Both the position numbers and the translations under genes were made by a program. Shown piece after piece: positions 43,521-52,327 of a DNA stretch of 64,000 bases. The notes under the pieces are model-generated. The model saw only the letters and a list, made by a program, of their open reading frames with translations, had not been told where the DNA came from and searched no databases. Positions within the stretch are counted from its first letter, which is position 1, and each line of letters opens with the position of its first letter. Source of the stretch: Armatimonadota bacterium (GTDB lineage: Bacteria > Sysuimicrobiota > Sysuimicrobiia > Sysuimicrobiales > Humicultoraceae); NCBI GenBank assembly GCA_031459715.1, contig JAVKIA010000003.1, positions 88,474 through 152,473 of the forward strand. The letters run 5' to 3'.

Positions 43521-44344
43521 ACACCCGGGCGCCGGGCGCCATCCCCGATGCCGAGGAGATCTTCCGCATGCACGAAGAGCGGGAGGCGGGGCTGTCTCCC
43601 AGTCAGATCGGGGCGCGCCACGAACTCTCCGGCACGGTGATCCAGCAGTTGCTCCGGCCGCGGGCCAACACCACCCTGCCCACCCCCTTCGAGCTGGCGA
43701 AGGACCCTTCCAGGCTCGACCTGGGCGTGCCGCTCTACTGGCTGGGCTTCATCACCGCGTCCGGGCGGGCCTTCCACCGCACCCCCAGCCATCCCCTGGT
43801 GCTGACCGTGGATGCCGCCGACCTGGAGCATGTGCGCACCATGGTGGCCGACCTGCTGCGCACCCACCCCACCTACGAGTTCTGCCTGAGCAGCCGCGAC
43901 GGCCACCAGGCCTACATCCGGGAGCGCGACCTGGGTGAAGCTGTGACCCACTGGGGGCTGACCACGGACCCACGGGAGGCAGCGCCACCGGTGGACTACA
44001 TCCCTGCGGCCCTGCTGCCCCATTTCGTCCGCGGGCTGATCGAGGGGCAGATCACCCACCCGCCTTTCGGGGGGCGGGCACCCGCCAGCACGCACCCGTC
44101 GCCGCGGGTGCGCCGGGTAGTCCTGCCCGGGGCATCCCGCTTTCTGGAGGCGCTTCGCCTCCGCCTGCTGGACGCCTCCCCGGCCATCGAGGGAGAGGTA
44201 TCGCCGGTGGGTGCCTCCGCGCTCCTGACCTTCAGCGGGCGGGCTGCGCTGGCCCTGCTGCGCTACGCCTACGCCGACCCGGTCCGCTGCAGCCCCCGGG
44301 CGGACCGGCTGGTCCGGGCCTTCGGTCCCACCGCGTCTGCGTAA
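43517..44344 (+). CDS. Hypothetical protein with HTH and degenerate LAGLIDADG-endonuclease-like domain
   Basis: A 275-aa protein (GTG start overlapping the previous gene). Residues ~13-50 look like a helix-turn-helix (EEREAGLSPSQIGARHELSGTVIQQLLR). Afterwards LYWLGFITASGRAF and LLPHFVRGLIEGQIT occupy the positions of the two LAGLIDADG helices (compare YWLGFLAADG and FIRGLFDGDG). The catalytic Asp residues are replaced. This looks like a homing-endonuclease fold turned into a DNA-binding protein, as in WhiA. Identification is by pattern only. Confidence 0.45.
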   Translation: MNTRAPGAIPDAEEIFRMHEEREAGLSPSQIGARHELSGTVIQQLLRPRANTTLPTPFELAKDPSRLDLGVPLYWLGFITASGRAFHRTPSHPLVLTVDAADLEHVRTMVADLLRTHPTYEFCLSSRDGHQAYIRERDLGEAVTHWGLTTDPREAAPPVDYIPAALLPHFVRGLIEGQITHPPFGGRAPASTHPSPRVRRVVLPGASRFLEALRLRLLDASPAIEGEVSPVGASALLTFSGRAALALLRYAYADPVRCSPRADRLVRAFGPTASA

Positions 44345-44429
44345 GGCTCCCACAGACCGGGGACCGCCGGCCGGCGGCACTGCTATCGGCAGCGCTTTTC
44401 GTCTGGAAGGCCTTCCCGCCGCGGTCTGT

Positions 44430-45470
44430 CTACAGGTCTGGCAGCTCCGTGGGCAGGGCTTCAAGCACCAGGCGCCGGCCGCCGCGCAGGATCTCCAGGA
44501 AGAGCCGCTGGCCCAGCGTGTGCCGTCCCAGGGCGCGTTGCAGGTCGTCAGGAGAGGTCACCCACATCTCGCCGGCGCGCAGGATGATGTCTCCGGGACG
44601 CAGCCCGGCCGCATCGGCCGCCGTCTCCGGCTGCACCTCCGTCACCTGCGCCGCCGTCGGCCGCGGTAGCTGAAACTGCACCACCACCCGCCGGTCCAGC
44701 TCCACCAGCTGCGCCCCCACCCCCAGGTAGGCGCGGCGGACGCGCCCTTCCCGAAGCAGCTGCGCCACCACCCACTTGGCCGTGTTGATGGGGATGGCGA
44801 AGCAGATTCCCTGGGCCCCGGCGATGATGGCAGTGTTGATGCCGATCACCTCTCCGCGGGAGTCCACCAGCGGGCCGCCGGAATTTCCAGGGTTGAGGGC
44901 GGCATCGGTCTGGATCACGTTCTCGATCAGGCGGCCTGTTCGCGCGCGCAGCGTCCGCCCCAGCGCGCTCACCACCCCTGCGGAGACCGTGGCCTGGAAC
45001 CCCAGAGGATTGCCCACCGCCACCACCAGCTGTCCCACCCGCAGCCGCGCCGAGTCCCCCAGGACCGCCGCCGGCAGCCCGGCCTGCGGCACCTGCAGCA
45101 CTGCCAGGTCGCTGTGCGGGTCGTGGCCCACCAATCGCGCCGTAAGCCGTCGCTCGTCCTGCAGCCGGACCTCCACCCGCTCCGCCCCCTCCACGACGTG
45201 GCTGTTGGTCAGGATGTAGCCGTCGGGGGCGATGATCACTCCGCTGCCAGCACCGCGCAGCTCGGGGAGGCCGCGGCGCCGCAGCGACGGAGGCGCCGGG
45301 CGGGCCATGCTCACGCTGACTACCGCCGGGGAGACCCGGTGCACCGCCCGGATCACGGCCTGGGAGTAAGCGTCCAGCGCCGCCAGCTCTTCGGGAGGCG
45401 GAAGCGGCTCGGGATCGGGCCGCGCATCGTCGACCGCAGAACCGCTGTGAACAAGCATCCTCGCTCCCAT
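44430..45470 (-). CDS. HtrA/DegP-like trypsin-fold serine protease with PDZ domain
   Basis: A 346-aa S1C protease. The catalytic triad is intact: His in ILTNSHVVEGAERV, Asp in HDPHSDLAVLQV, and Ser in NPGNSGGPLVDSRGEVIGI. A C-terminal PDZ domain follows (AYLGVGAQLV, ETAADAAGLRPGDIILRAGEM). AGGAGG precedes the ATG at 45470. There is no signal peptide or membrane anchor in front of the protease domain; the first ~40 residues are polar and acidic. HtrA proteins are normally exported or anchored, so this one may act in the cytosol or use a start I have missed. Confidence 0.88.
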   Translation of the reverse strand: MGARMLVHSGSAVDDARPDPEPLPPPEELAALDAYSQAVIRAVHRVSPAVVSVSMARPAPPSLRRRGLPELRGAGSGVIIAPDGYILTNSHVVEGAERVEVRLQDERRLTARLVGHDPHSDLAVLQVPQAGLPAAVLGDSARLRVGQLVVAVGNPLGFQATVSAGVVSALGRTLRARTGRLIENVIQTDAALNPGNSGGPLVDSRGEVIGINTAIIAGAQGICFAIPINTAKWVVAQLLREGRVRRAYLGVGAQLVELDRRVVVQFQLPRPTAAQVTEVQPETAADAAGLRPGDIILRAGEMWVTSPDDLQRALGRHTLGQRLFLEILRGGRRLVLEALPTELPDL

Positions 45471-45623
45471 CGAACCTCCTCTCCCTGCTCCACGTTCTGC
45501 CCGCACCCTTACCTCCAGGTCCTGGCCGCACCTGCTGAAGGCATCCCGCAGGCCCACAAGGAATGTGGCAATCTCACCGCAGCGGCCCGGGTGCTGCCAC
45601 TCTACTGGCGATGACGCAAGGCG

Positions 45624-46364
45624 TCAAGCCGATCCGACACCGGGGTCGCTGGAGCCCCCAACGAGGTGGTGGAAGCGCAGGGCGTCGGGCCACATGCTGA
45701 TGTTGTTGAACAGGACATAGGTCGTCCCCGCGCAGTGCGCCCTCACCTGGCGCAGGTCTTCGTCGGTGAACCGGTAGCGGTAACCGCCCCGCCCGTGCAG
45801 TCGGAAGTAGCGCGGGCGTCCGTAGAGGCTGCGCGCAGCCAGCGGGTCGACACAGTGAATTAGCTGCAGGTCACGGCACAGGGACCTGACCAGCGCCGCC
45901 GGCCAGTCCCCCCGCGGCTCCCAGACCAGACGCAGGCTCCCGCGGTCGATCCGGGAGAAGAAGCGCTCCAGGTTGGCCACGTGGCTGCGCTCCGGGGTAA
46001 AGCTGGCCGGGCACTGGAAGAGCACCAGGGTGGCCCGCAGCGCGGCCGCGATCTGCCGGGTGGTCTCCCAGGCCTGCAGCACCTCGTCGCTGGCCGTGAA
46101 GAAGCCGTAGCGGCTGTGGTGGCGCTGCGGGATGGTTCGGCCCAGGCGACGGTAGGTGGGACTTGTTGGGGGGTGGGTGATGAGCTGCCAGGCCTTCAGG
46201 GTGAACTCGAACTCCGCGGGGACGCGCGCCCGCCAGCGGGCCACCGTCGGCAGGCGCGGCGGCCGGTAAAAGGTCTGCTGCACCTCCACCACCGGGAGGT
46301 GGCGGGCGTACTCCTCCAGGCGGCGGGGGAAGCCGCAGCACCCCACCCGCACGTCCGTCTTCAT
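45624..46364 (-). CDS. DUF72 (YecE-like) protein
   Basis: A ~246-aa TIM-barrel protein of the DUF72 family. Typical segments are VRVGCCGFPRRLEEYARHLPVVEVQQTFYRPP, EFEFTLKAWQLITHPPTSPTY, LRLVWEPRGDW, and YFRLHGRGGYRYRFTDEDLRQV, ending with YVLFNNISMWPDALRF. The ATG at 46364 (MKTDVRVG) is preferred over an upstream start. The biochemical role of the family is unknown. A second, larger DUF72 gene is at 55645-56778. Confidence 0.85.
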   Translation of the reverse strand: MKTDVRVGCCGFPRRLEEYARHLPVVEVQQTFYRPPRLPTVARWRARVPAEFEFTLKAWQLITHPPTSPTYRRLGRTIPQRHHSRYGFFTASDEVLQAWETTRQIAAALRATLVLFQCPASFTPERSHVANLERFFSRIDRGSLRLVWEPRGDWPAALVRSLCRDLQLIHCVDPLAARSLYGRPRYFRLHGRGGYRYRFTDEDLRQVRAHCAGTTYVLFNNISMWPDALRFHHLVGGSSDPGVGSA

Positions 46365-46526
46365 CCCGGTTCCCCTTCGCGCCTGGGAAGTGACGACTCC
46401 TCCCGCCTGGCAACTCGACATGGGTGATTTCTCCTCGATCCGTTCCGCAGTTCACCCTAGACTGAAACTGTAGTGGAGATCGTGCCAGCCCTTCCACCTG
46501 CGGGTGATGGCTCACATGCAGACTCC

Positions 46527-47066
46527 ATGGGCGACATCCTCCTGATCACGGGGCAGCCCGGCGTGGGCAAGACCACGCTGGTGCGCAGGGTGGCGGAGGC
46601 TCCGGACATCCGCCTGGGCGGATTCTACACCGAGGAGATCCGCCGCGGCCGCACCCGCACGGGATTCCGCCTGGTCACCCTGGATGGGCAAGCCGCGGTC
46701 TTCGCCCACGTGGACTTCGCCGGCCGCTTCTCGCACCGGGTGGGCCGCTACGGCGTGGACCTCTCAGCCCTGGAGGAGATCGGTGTGGCCGCCCTGCGCC
46801 GGGCGGCGCGCCGCGGACAGGTGGTCCTGGTGGACGAGATCGGGAAGATGGAGCTGCTGAGCCCCGGGTTCCGGGCCGCGCTGGAGGAGATGGCTGCAGG
46901 CCCTGTACCGCTGCTGGCCACCATTACCGCCGCAGCGCACCCCTGGGCTGATGCCTTCAAGCGGCGTCGCGGGGCCGTCCTGCTCACGCTGACCCCGACC
47001 AACCGCGACCGGTTGCGGGAGGCCGTTGAGGCGTGGGTGCGCGCGCACCTCGGGCCGTCTCCCTGA
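46527..47066 (+). CDS. Nucleoside-triphosphatase THEP1 family
   Basis: A 179-aa P-loop NTPase. It reads MGDILLITGQPGVGKTTLVRRV (Walker A), LGGFYTEEIRRGRTRTGFRLVTLDG (family hallmark 'GFYTxExR') and VVLVDEIGKMELLSPGFR (Walker B). THEP1 proteins hydrolyse ATP/GTP slowly, and their cell role is unclear. The start was chosen at ATG 46527, which gives the family's N-terminus. Confidence 0.9.
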   Translation: MGDILLITGQPGVGKTTLVRRVAEAPDIRLGGFYTEEIRRGRTRTGFRLVTLDGQAAVFAHVDFAGRFSHRVGRYGVDLSALEEIGVAALRRAARRGQVVLVDEIGKMELLSPGFRAALEEMAAGPVPLLATITAAAHPWADAFKRRRGAVLLTLTPTNRDRLREAVEAWVRAHLGPSP

Positions 47067-47099
47067 AAAGTCCACAAATGTTACGATGGATCTGGTGAG

Positions 47100-47303
47100 A
47101 TGGCGACCGAAGCGCTTGAAGCCCGGCTTGCCCGGCTCGAAGGCAGCTACGAGCAGATAGACAGGCGCCTGGCCTCCCTGGAGGAAAGCGTCCGCACACT
47201 GGCCGCCGGGGTCGATTCCCTCGTGCTCTGGCTTGCCGGCATCCTCGTGACGAGCCTTGCCGGACTGGCGACCTCGCTACTCATCCTGCTGCTTCGCCCC
47301 TAG
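47100..47303 (+). CDS. Small coiled-coil membrane protein (67 aa)
   Basis: Begins MATEALEARLARLEGSYEQI with heptad Leu spacing (RLEGSYEQIDRRLASLEESV), then a transmembrane helix (LWLAGILVTSLAGLATSLLIL). It resembles small anchored coiled-coil proteins (hemolysin XhlA-like or DUF1640-type). GGTGAG is upstream. It lies 33 bp after the THEP1 gene. Confidence 0.65.
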   Translation: MATEALEARLARLEGSYEQIDRRLASLEESVRTLAAGVDSLVLWLAGILVTSLAGLATSLLILLLRP

Positions 47304-47415
47304 ACTGAAGCAGCAGCGGGCTTTGGGGGGCATTCGTCGCGGGACAACCTCAACGATACCCAGACCACGACCAGGCGCAAGGAGTCAACCTGGCTACGGT
47401 CAATCCCCGGAGAGG

Positions 47416-48504
47416 TCAGGCCCCCGCGAGGATCAGGTCTACGGCCCGGCGCACGGCACCCTCGGTCTTCTGCCGGGCGCGCAGGCCCGGGCACGCCGCC
47501 GCGGCCTCCACATCGCGGGGAAGGGCAAGCCGGCTCTGCGCCACCGCCCGGACCGCTCCCCGCCTCCCGTGGTAGGTGGCCAGGTAGACCTGCTCCGTCT
47601 GCCCCGGCGTGGGCACCAGCACCGCTTGCCGCTCCACCTCCGCCAGCTCCATAATGGTGGAGTACCCGGAGCGGGCCACGACCACCCGCGCTCGGTTCAC
47701 CATCTCCTCCTGCCCCCGGCCGTCCAGATAGCCATAGACCTCCACGCCTTCCGCCTCCTCCCGCCGTGGCGCCTCCGGCCTGCCCAGGGCCACCACCACA
47801 CGCAGGCCCCTGGCGGCGGGGCGCCATGCGGCCAGCTGGCGACGGAGGATCTCCTCCAGCACCGTGCGCTGAGGCTCCGGTCCGGAGAGGGTAATGAAGA
47901 GGTCAAGGTCCTGGGGCAGCTCTCGGGCGCGGATGCGGGAGAGGATGCCGACGTAAGCCAGCTGCGCCGGAGGGAAGATGCGCAGCCTGTGCGCCAGGTC
48001 TCCGCTCAGCCGATCTTCGGACGTGTCCGGCACCAGGATCCGTCGCAGCCCGCGGAACCAGCGGTAGTTGAAGGCCTCCATAGCCCACTCCAGCGGGCCC
48101 ACCCGCCCGGGGGCGATGAAGCGCAGGCTGTGGGCGAGGTGAAACGAGGGGACCGCAGGATGCTGCACGCCGTAGCGGTTGTCGGACACGATGCGGTCAA
48201 ACCGTCGCCGCCGGACCAGCTCTGCGGTCCAGGCGCGCTCCCGGTACATGACCTGCACCATGCGGGGCAGCGCCAGGGCGCTGCGCGCGTAGAACTCCAG
48301 GGCAGAACGCCCCAGCGTCTGAGGAACGTCGGGCCAGTCCACGAACTCGCAGCGCTCTCCCAGCTCCTCCAGCAGCAGGAGCAGCGCCCGCCCCGTGGAC
48401 ACCACGGTCACCCCGGCGCCGCGGGCCAGTAGCGCCTGGATGAGCGGCAGGCTGCGCGTGGCGTGGCCCAGTCCCCACGACCCGACGGCGTAGAGAATGC
48501 GCAT
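47416..48504 (-). CDS. Glycosyltransferase of the MGT/UDP-glucuronosyl type (GT28/GT1-like)
   Basis: A 362-aa GT-B fold enzyme. The N-terminus MRILYAVGSWGLGHATRSLPLIQALLARG matches the MurG/MGT sugar-acceptor loop (GxGHxxR). The C-terminal donor site is VVVARSGYSTIMELAEVERQAVLVPTPGQTEQ, the 'SxGxxTxxE' element with the following glutamine-rich loop. Donor and acceptor are unknown. It is divergent from the acyltransferase gene (54-bp gap), which suggests a shared lipid-glycan role. Confidence 0.85.
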   Translation of the reverse strand: MRILYAVGSWGLGHATRSLPLIQALLARGAGVTVVSTGRALLLLLEELGERCEFVDWPDVPQTLGRSALEFYARSALALPRMVQVMYRERAWTAELVRRRRFDRIVSDNRYGVQHPAVPSFHLAHSLRFIAPGRVGPLEWAMEAFNYRWFRGLRRILVPDTSEDRLSGDLAHRLRIFPPAQLAYVGILSRIRARELPQDLDLFITLSGPEPQRTVLEEILRRQLAAWRPAARGLRVVVALGRPEAPRREEAEGVEVYGYLDGRGQEEMVNRARVVVARSGYSTIMELAEVERQAVLVPTPGQTEQVYLATYHGRRGAVRAVAQSRLALPRDVEAAAACPGLRARQKTEGAVRRAVDLILAGA

Positions 48505-48558
48505 GGCTGGTCCGGCCCGCTCCAGGGCTTTCGGCAGCCGGGCGGGAAGTCCTATGGC

Positions 48559-49836
48559 ATGAGCGGCGCGGCCCCGCGCGACCTGGTCTACTACGGTATC
48601 GGCGCCCTCTTCTACCTGGCGCCGCGCCTGCTCTACGCGCTGCAGGTGCAGGACGCCGCCCGATACCGCCACCGTCCGTCCACCCTGGTCGTGGTCAACC
48701 ACAAACGTGACCTGGACAGCGTCATCATCCCCCCCACGCTGTACTTCAACGGGGTCCGGCCCAAGCGGCCGCTGTGGTTCGCCGGTCGCGAGGACATGTT
48801 CGTCCGCGGGTTCCTGGCCGGCTATCAGGTCGTCCCCCGCTGGCTGCGCCGCCTGCTCCACGAGATGGACCTGACGGCTGTGCTGGGGGCCCTGCGCGTG
48901 CTGCCCGTACGCCGCTTCCCCGAGCGCACCATGGCCGAGGCGCTGCACGAGGTGCTGCGGGCCTACGGCGACCGTCCCCTGGCCGAGGTGCTCTCGCCGC
49001 AGGAAGCCGAGCCCCTGGCGCGCCTCTGCGGTCCGGGAGCAACCCTCTCTGCGGCCCTGGCCTGGCGTTTCCACGACCGCTGGCAGCGCCGGGCCACACT
49101 GCAGGCGTTTGCGCCCCGCTGGCGGGAGACCCTGCGGGAACGGCAGCGTGCGGTGGTGGCCGGGCAGATGCGGGCGCTGGCCGATGTCCTGGACCGCGGT
49201 GAGAACCTGTACCTGGCGCCGGAAGGGGTGATCTCCCCCGACGGCCGGCTGCAGCGCTTCCGCTCCGGCCTGCGGCAGATCCTCTCCCTGGTGCGGGTGA
49301 AGGTGCGCCTGCAGCCGGTCTGCGTCGTCTACGACTTCATGCGTCCGGGCCCGCTGCGCGTCTTCCTCACCGTCGGCGAGGAGGTGTCCCCCGGGGCCAG
49401 CCCCGCAGAGAGCGAGCAGGCGGCGCGCCGGGCCCTGGCCGCCCTGCACGTCATGACCTGCACCCAGGTGGCCAGCCATCTCCTCTGGGATCTGTTGGGT
49501 CAGGGGCACACCACGGTGGAGGTGTCCCGGTTCGTGCGGGACGTCCTCGACTTCGCCCGCACTCTGGCCCGGGAGGGATTGCGTGTGGACCCTGCGCTGC
49601 TGGAGGACCGGGGACAGGCACGAGTCTACCAGTGGCTGAGCTACGCCACCCGACGCGGCCTTCTGGTGCGTCGCGGGGAGACCCTGCACCCGGGCGCGGA
49701 CCGGCTCCTGGGAGCACCGGCTACGCACTGGGGCAATCCCGTGCACTACGCGGCGAACGAGCTGCTCTCGGTACGCGAGGCCCTGGGGGGAGAGGAGCGG
49801 CCGGCGGCTTGCGCTCCCGAGCCGGCCGCGCCGTAG
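48559..49836 (+). CDS. Lysophospholipid acyltransferase (PlsC/GPAT-like)
   Basis: A 425-aa protein with an N-terminal membrane-associated segment. The acyltransferase block I is modified: VVNHKRDLDSVIIPP has His-x4-Asp as in HxxxxD acyltransferases. A second block, LYLAPEGVISPDGRLQRFRSG, corresponds to the 'PEGxRS' region. A long helical C-terminal part follows. It probably acylates glycerol phosphate or a related lipid. Start ATG 48559 (MSGAAPRD) gives the best N-terminus. Confidence 0.75.
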   Translation: MSGAAPRDLVYYGIGALFYLAPRLLYALQVQDAARYRHRPSTLVVVNHKRDLDSVIIPPTLYFNGVRPKRPLWFAGREDMFVRGFLAGYQVVPRWLRRLLHEMDLTAVLGALRVLPVRRFPERTMAEALHEVLRAYGDRPLAEVLSPQEAEPLARLCGPGATLSAALAWRFHDRWQRRATLQAFAPRWRETLRERQRAVVAGQMRALADVLDRGENLYLAPEGVISPDGRLQRFRSGLRQILSLVRVKVRLQPVCVVYDFMRPGPLRVFLTVGEEVSPGASPAESEQAARRALAALHVMTCTQVASHLLWDLLGQGHTTVEVSRFVRDVLDFARTLAREGLRVDPALLEDRGQARVYQWLSYATRRGLLVRRGETLHPGADRLLGAPATHWGNPVHYAANELLSVREALGGEERPAACAPEPAAP

Positions 49837-49855
49837 CGGCCGCACATCGTCCGGC

Positions 49856-50560
49856 ATGCACGCGACCCCATTTGAACCCTGGCCTCAGACCCCAGAGGAC
49901 CTGATCCGGCTCCAGGAGGAGCTGGCACAGGCAGAGGTTCCCCTGTGGCGGCCCGAGGAAACTCTCCAGACCGCCGCCGGGTGTTTCGTCTGCTTTCCCC
50001 GCGAACGCACCGGCGGTGGCGCCGCGGGCGAGCCGGGCTGGGCTGCGGCGGTCCTCCTGGTGGCGGGCGAGGTCGCCGCCACCGAGGTCGTGCACGGACA
50101 GGCCCCGGCGCCCTACATCCCCGGATTACTGGCGCTGCGGGAAGGTCCGCTGCTGGAGGCGGCCGTCCGCCGGCTGCCGCAGCAGCCCCAGATGCTCATC
50201 GTCAACGCCACCGGCCGGGACCATCCCCGTCGCGCAGGGCTCGCCCTGCACCTGGGGGCGCGGCTGGATCTCCCAACGGTGGGCGTAACGCGGCGGCCGC
50301 TGCTGGCCGAGGGTGACCCGCCGCCCGACGCTGCCGGCGCGACGAGCCCTCTGCGCATCGGGGCGGAGGTCGTTGGCCTCTGGCTCAGGACAAAGCGTGG
50401 GGCCCGGCCGCTGGCCATCCACCCGGCGTGGCGGACTGACGCCCACACCGCCGTGGAGGTGGTCATGGCGCTGACCACCCGCTGGCGCACGCCCGAGCCC
50501 CTCCGTCTGGCCCGCCGGGCCGCCCGCCTGGCCCGGGACCGTGGCATCCGGGGAGTATGA
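49856..50560 (+). CDS. Endonuclease V homologue lacking catalytic aspartates
   Basis: A 234-aa protein with the Nfi fold by pattern: APYIPGLLALREGPLLEAAV (active-site Glu retained) and RDHPRRAGLALHLGARLDLPTVGVTRRPL, then LRTKRGARPLAIHPAWRTDAHTAVEVV. Two catalytic Asp are replaced. The N-terminal 'GVDVSF'-type segment reads AGCFVCF, and the 'VDGHG' segment reads VNATG. Only the Glu of the Asp-Glu-Asp metal triad remains, so deoxyinosine cleavage is unlikely. It may bind DNA without cutting. It follows the acyltransferase by 19 bp. Confidence 0.8.
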   Translation: MHATPFEPWPQTPEDLIRLQEELAQAEVPLWRPEETLQTAAGCFVCFPRERTGGGAAGEPGWAAAVLLVAGEVAATEVVHGQAPAPYIPGLLALREGPLLEAAVRRLPQQPQMLIVNATGRDHPRRAGLALHLGARLDLPTVGVTRRPLLAEGDPPPDAAGATSPLRIGAEVVGLWLRTKRGARPLAIHPAWRTDAHTAVEVVMALTTRWRTPEPLRLARRAARLARDRGIRGV

Positions 50561-50567
50561 TGGGAGC

Positions 50568-51527
50568 ATGAGCTTCCTCTGGCCGCAGGCCCTGGCGGGG
50601 TTCCTGCTGGTGGCAGGGCTGGGGGCGGGGTACGCCCGCGCGGCCTTCCGTTCACCCAGGGCGCCCCTCTCCCACACCCAGACGCCCCTGCTGACCGTTG
50701 CCGCATCTGCCGGGTGCCGGATCTGCCCGCACCTCCCCGCGGCGCTGTTCCTGGCGGCCCTGGCCGCACTGGTGGTGGCGCTGTCGCGTCCGGTGGTGCC
50801 CTGGCCGACGGCCCGGGGCTGGCCGGTGGCGCTGGTCATCGATGTCAGCCGCAGCATGGAGGAGACGGACATCCCACCAAGCCGCATTGAGGCGGCAAAG
50901 GCGGCAGCGGCAGACTTGGTGCGTGGCCTGCCCCGGTCCACGCCGGCGGCGGTGATCACCTTCGGGAACTACGCCAGCGTGGTCGTCCCCCTCACCACCG
51001 ACCGCGCCAGGCTAAGGGAAGGGATCATGCACCTGACCACACAGCTGCGCACCCAACTGGGTACGGGACTGGCCGAAGGCGTGCGCCTGCTCACCGAGGA
51101 CAGCACGCAGCCGGCAATCAGGCAGCCACGCCCGGTGGCGGGGGAGCCGCGGGCCGTGGCCATCCTTCTCTCAGACGGCCGGGCCAGCGACGGCATCCCG
51201 CCCCTGGAAGCGGCGCGAATGGCCCGGGAGCGGGGCGTCCGCGTCTACACCGTGGGCATGGGCACCAGCGGGGACCCCACGCAGTTCCGCAGCGGGTACT
51301 GGGGAGTGCTGGACGAGCCCACCCTGCGGGCGGTGGCGGAGGAGACCGGCGGGCGCTATTTCCACGCCTCTTCCATGGAAGGACTGCGCCAGGTCTACCG
51401 TGAGCTCGCCCGCGTCGTGGGCTGGACCCGCACCCCCCAGGAGGCCTCCGCTCTGGCTGCGGCAGGCGCGCTATTCTTCGTTCTGGCGGCGGTGGCTCTG
51501 CGGACGCGGCACATGCCGCTGGGCTGA
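50568..51527 (+). CDS. Membrane-anchored von Willebrand factor A domain protein (BatA-like)
   Basis: A 319-aa protein. It has a short N-terminal helix (LWPQALAGFLLVAGLGAGYA), a second membrane segment, then a VWA domain with an intact MIDAS: VALVIDVSRSMEETD (DxSxS) and later ILLSDGRASDGI. A C-terminal membrane helix (EASALAAAGALFFVLAAVALRTR) completes the BatA-type plan. It presumably binds a partner through a metal ion. MoxR ATPase and DUF58 partners are not adjacent. Confidence 0.85.
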   Translation: MSFLWPQALAGFLLVAGLGAGYARAAFRSPRAPLSHTQTPLLTVAASAGCRICPHLPAALFLAALAALVVALSRPVVPWPTARGWPVALVIDVSRSMEETDIPPSRIEAAKAAAADLVRGLPRSTPAAVITFGNYASVVVPLTTDRARLREGIMHLTTQLRTQLGTGLAEGVRLLTEDSTQPAIRQPRPVAGEPRAVAILLSDGRASDGIPPLEAARMARERGVRVYTVGMGTSGDPTQFRSGYWGVLDEPTLRAVAEETGGRYFHASSMEGLRQVYRELARVVGWTRTPQEASALAAAGALFFVLAAVALRTRHMPLG

Positions 51528-51528
51528 G

Positions 51529-52173
51529 ATGTGGGAGCTTGTGGGTATCTCGCTCTCCTGGTGGCTGGTCAGCCTCTCCGGGGTGATGATGCCTGGCCCC
51601 GTCTCGGCTATGGCGGTCACCGAGGGGACGCGCCGCGGCCCGCTGGCCGGGCCGTTGCTCACCGTCGGGCACGCGGCGGCCGAAGCTGTGATGGTGGCAC
51701 TGCTGGTCCTGGGCATGAGCCGGGCACTGCAGCAGCCGCCGGTGGTGGGGACCATCGGCATCCTGGGCGGTGCGGTGCTGGCGTGGATGGGCTGGGGAAT
51801 CGCCGCGGCGGCCTGGCGCGACCGCCTGGCCTCACCACAGGAGCACGGCGGTGCGGCGGATCGCTCGCTGGTGCAGGCCGGCCTGCTCACCACCATCTCC
51901 AACCCGTACTGGCTCCTGTGGTGGGCGACGGTGGGCGCAGCCTTCTTCGGCCGCTTCTCGCGCTTCGGGCCGCTGGCCGTCGCCGGCCTGTTCTTCCTGG
52001 GCCACGTCAGTCTGGACCTGGGGTGGAACAGCTTCCTGGCGCTGGCCGCAGGCAAAGGACGCCGCCGCTTCCCCCCTGCAGCGTTCAGGGTGGTGCTGGG
52101 CGGGTGCGGGATCTTCCTTGTCGGGTTGAGTGCGTACTTTGTCTACTCCGGCGTCGACTTGTTGACGCGGTAG
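51529..52173 (+). CDS. LysE family amino-acid exporter
   Basis: A 214-aa membrane protein of the LysE/RhtB superfamily. It has WWLVSLSGVMMPGPVSAMAVTEGTRRGPLAGPLLTVGHAAAEAVMV (the conserved 'PGP...R.G...G...G' signature), and NPYWLLWWATVGAAF in the middle. About six hydrophobic segments are present. It starts 1 bp after the VWA gene. The substrate is unknown. Confidence 0.88.
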   Translation: MWELVGISLSWWLVSLSGVMMPGPVSAMAVTEGTRRGPLAGPLLTVGHAAAEAVMVALLVLGMSRALQQPPVVGTIGILGGAVLAWMGWGIAAAAWRDRLASPQEHGGAADRSLVQAGLLTTISNPYWLLWWATVGAAFFGRFSRFGPLAVAGLFFLGHVSLDLGWNSFLALAAGKGRRRFPPAAFRVVLGGCGIFLVGLSAYFVYSGVDLLTR

Positions 52174-52327
52174 AGGCCCTCGGCAGCAGCATGCAATGCG
52201 CAAACCCACCTTGCCAAACGGCCGCGGCGCGCGTAATTAAAGAGACGGGAAATTCGGCCGGACGGCATGGTGGTACCGGCCGCGCATCTTCGCTGAAGGT
52301 GTGCGTGCTCATCCTCGGAGGTGGTAT

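Noticed and set aside
47416..49857. A single 813-codon minus-strand frame
   Set aside because: Only the portion from ATG 48504 matches a glycosyltransferase. The rest is the complement of the acyltransferase gene on the plus strand and is a high-GC shadow.
52174..52327. Riboswitch upstream of the NEW3-domain gene
   Set aside because: The 154-bp gap has some pairing potential (including near the ribosome site) but no recognisable aptamer motif.
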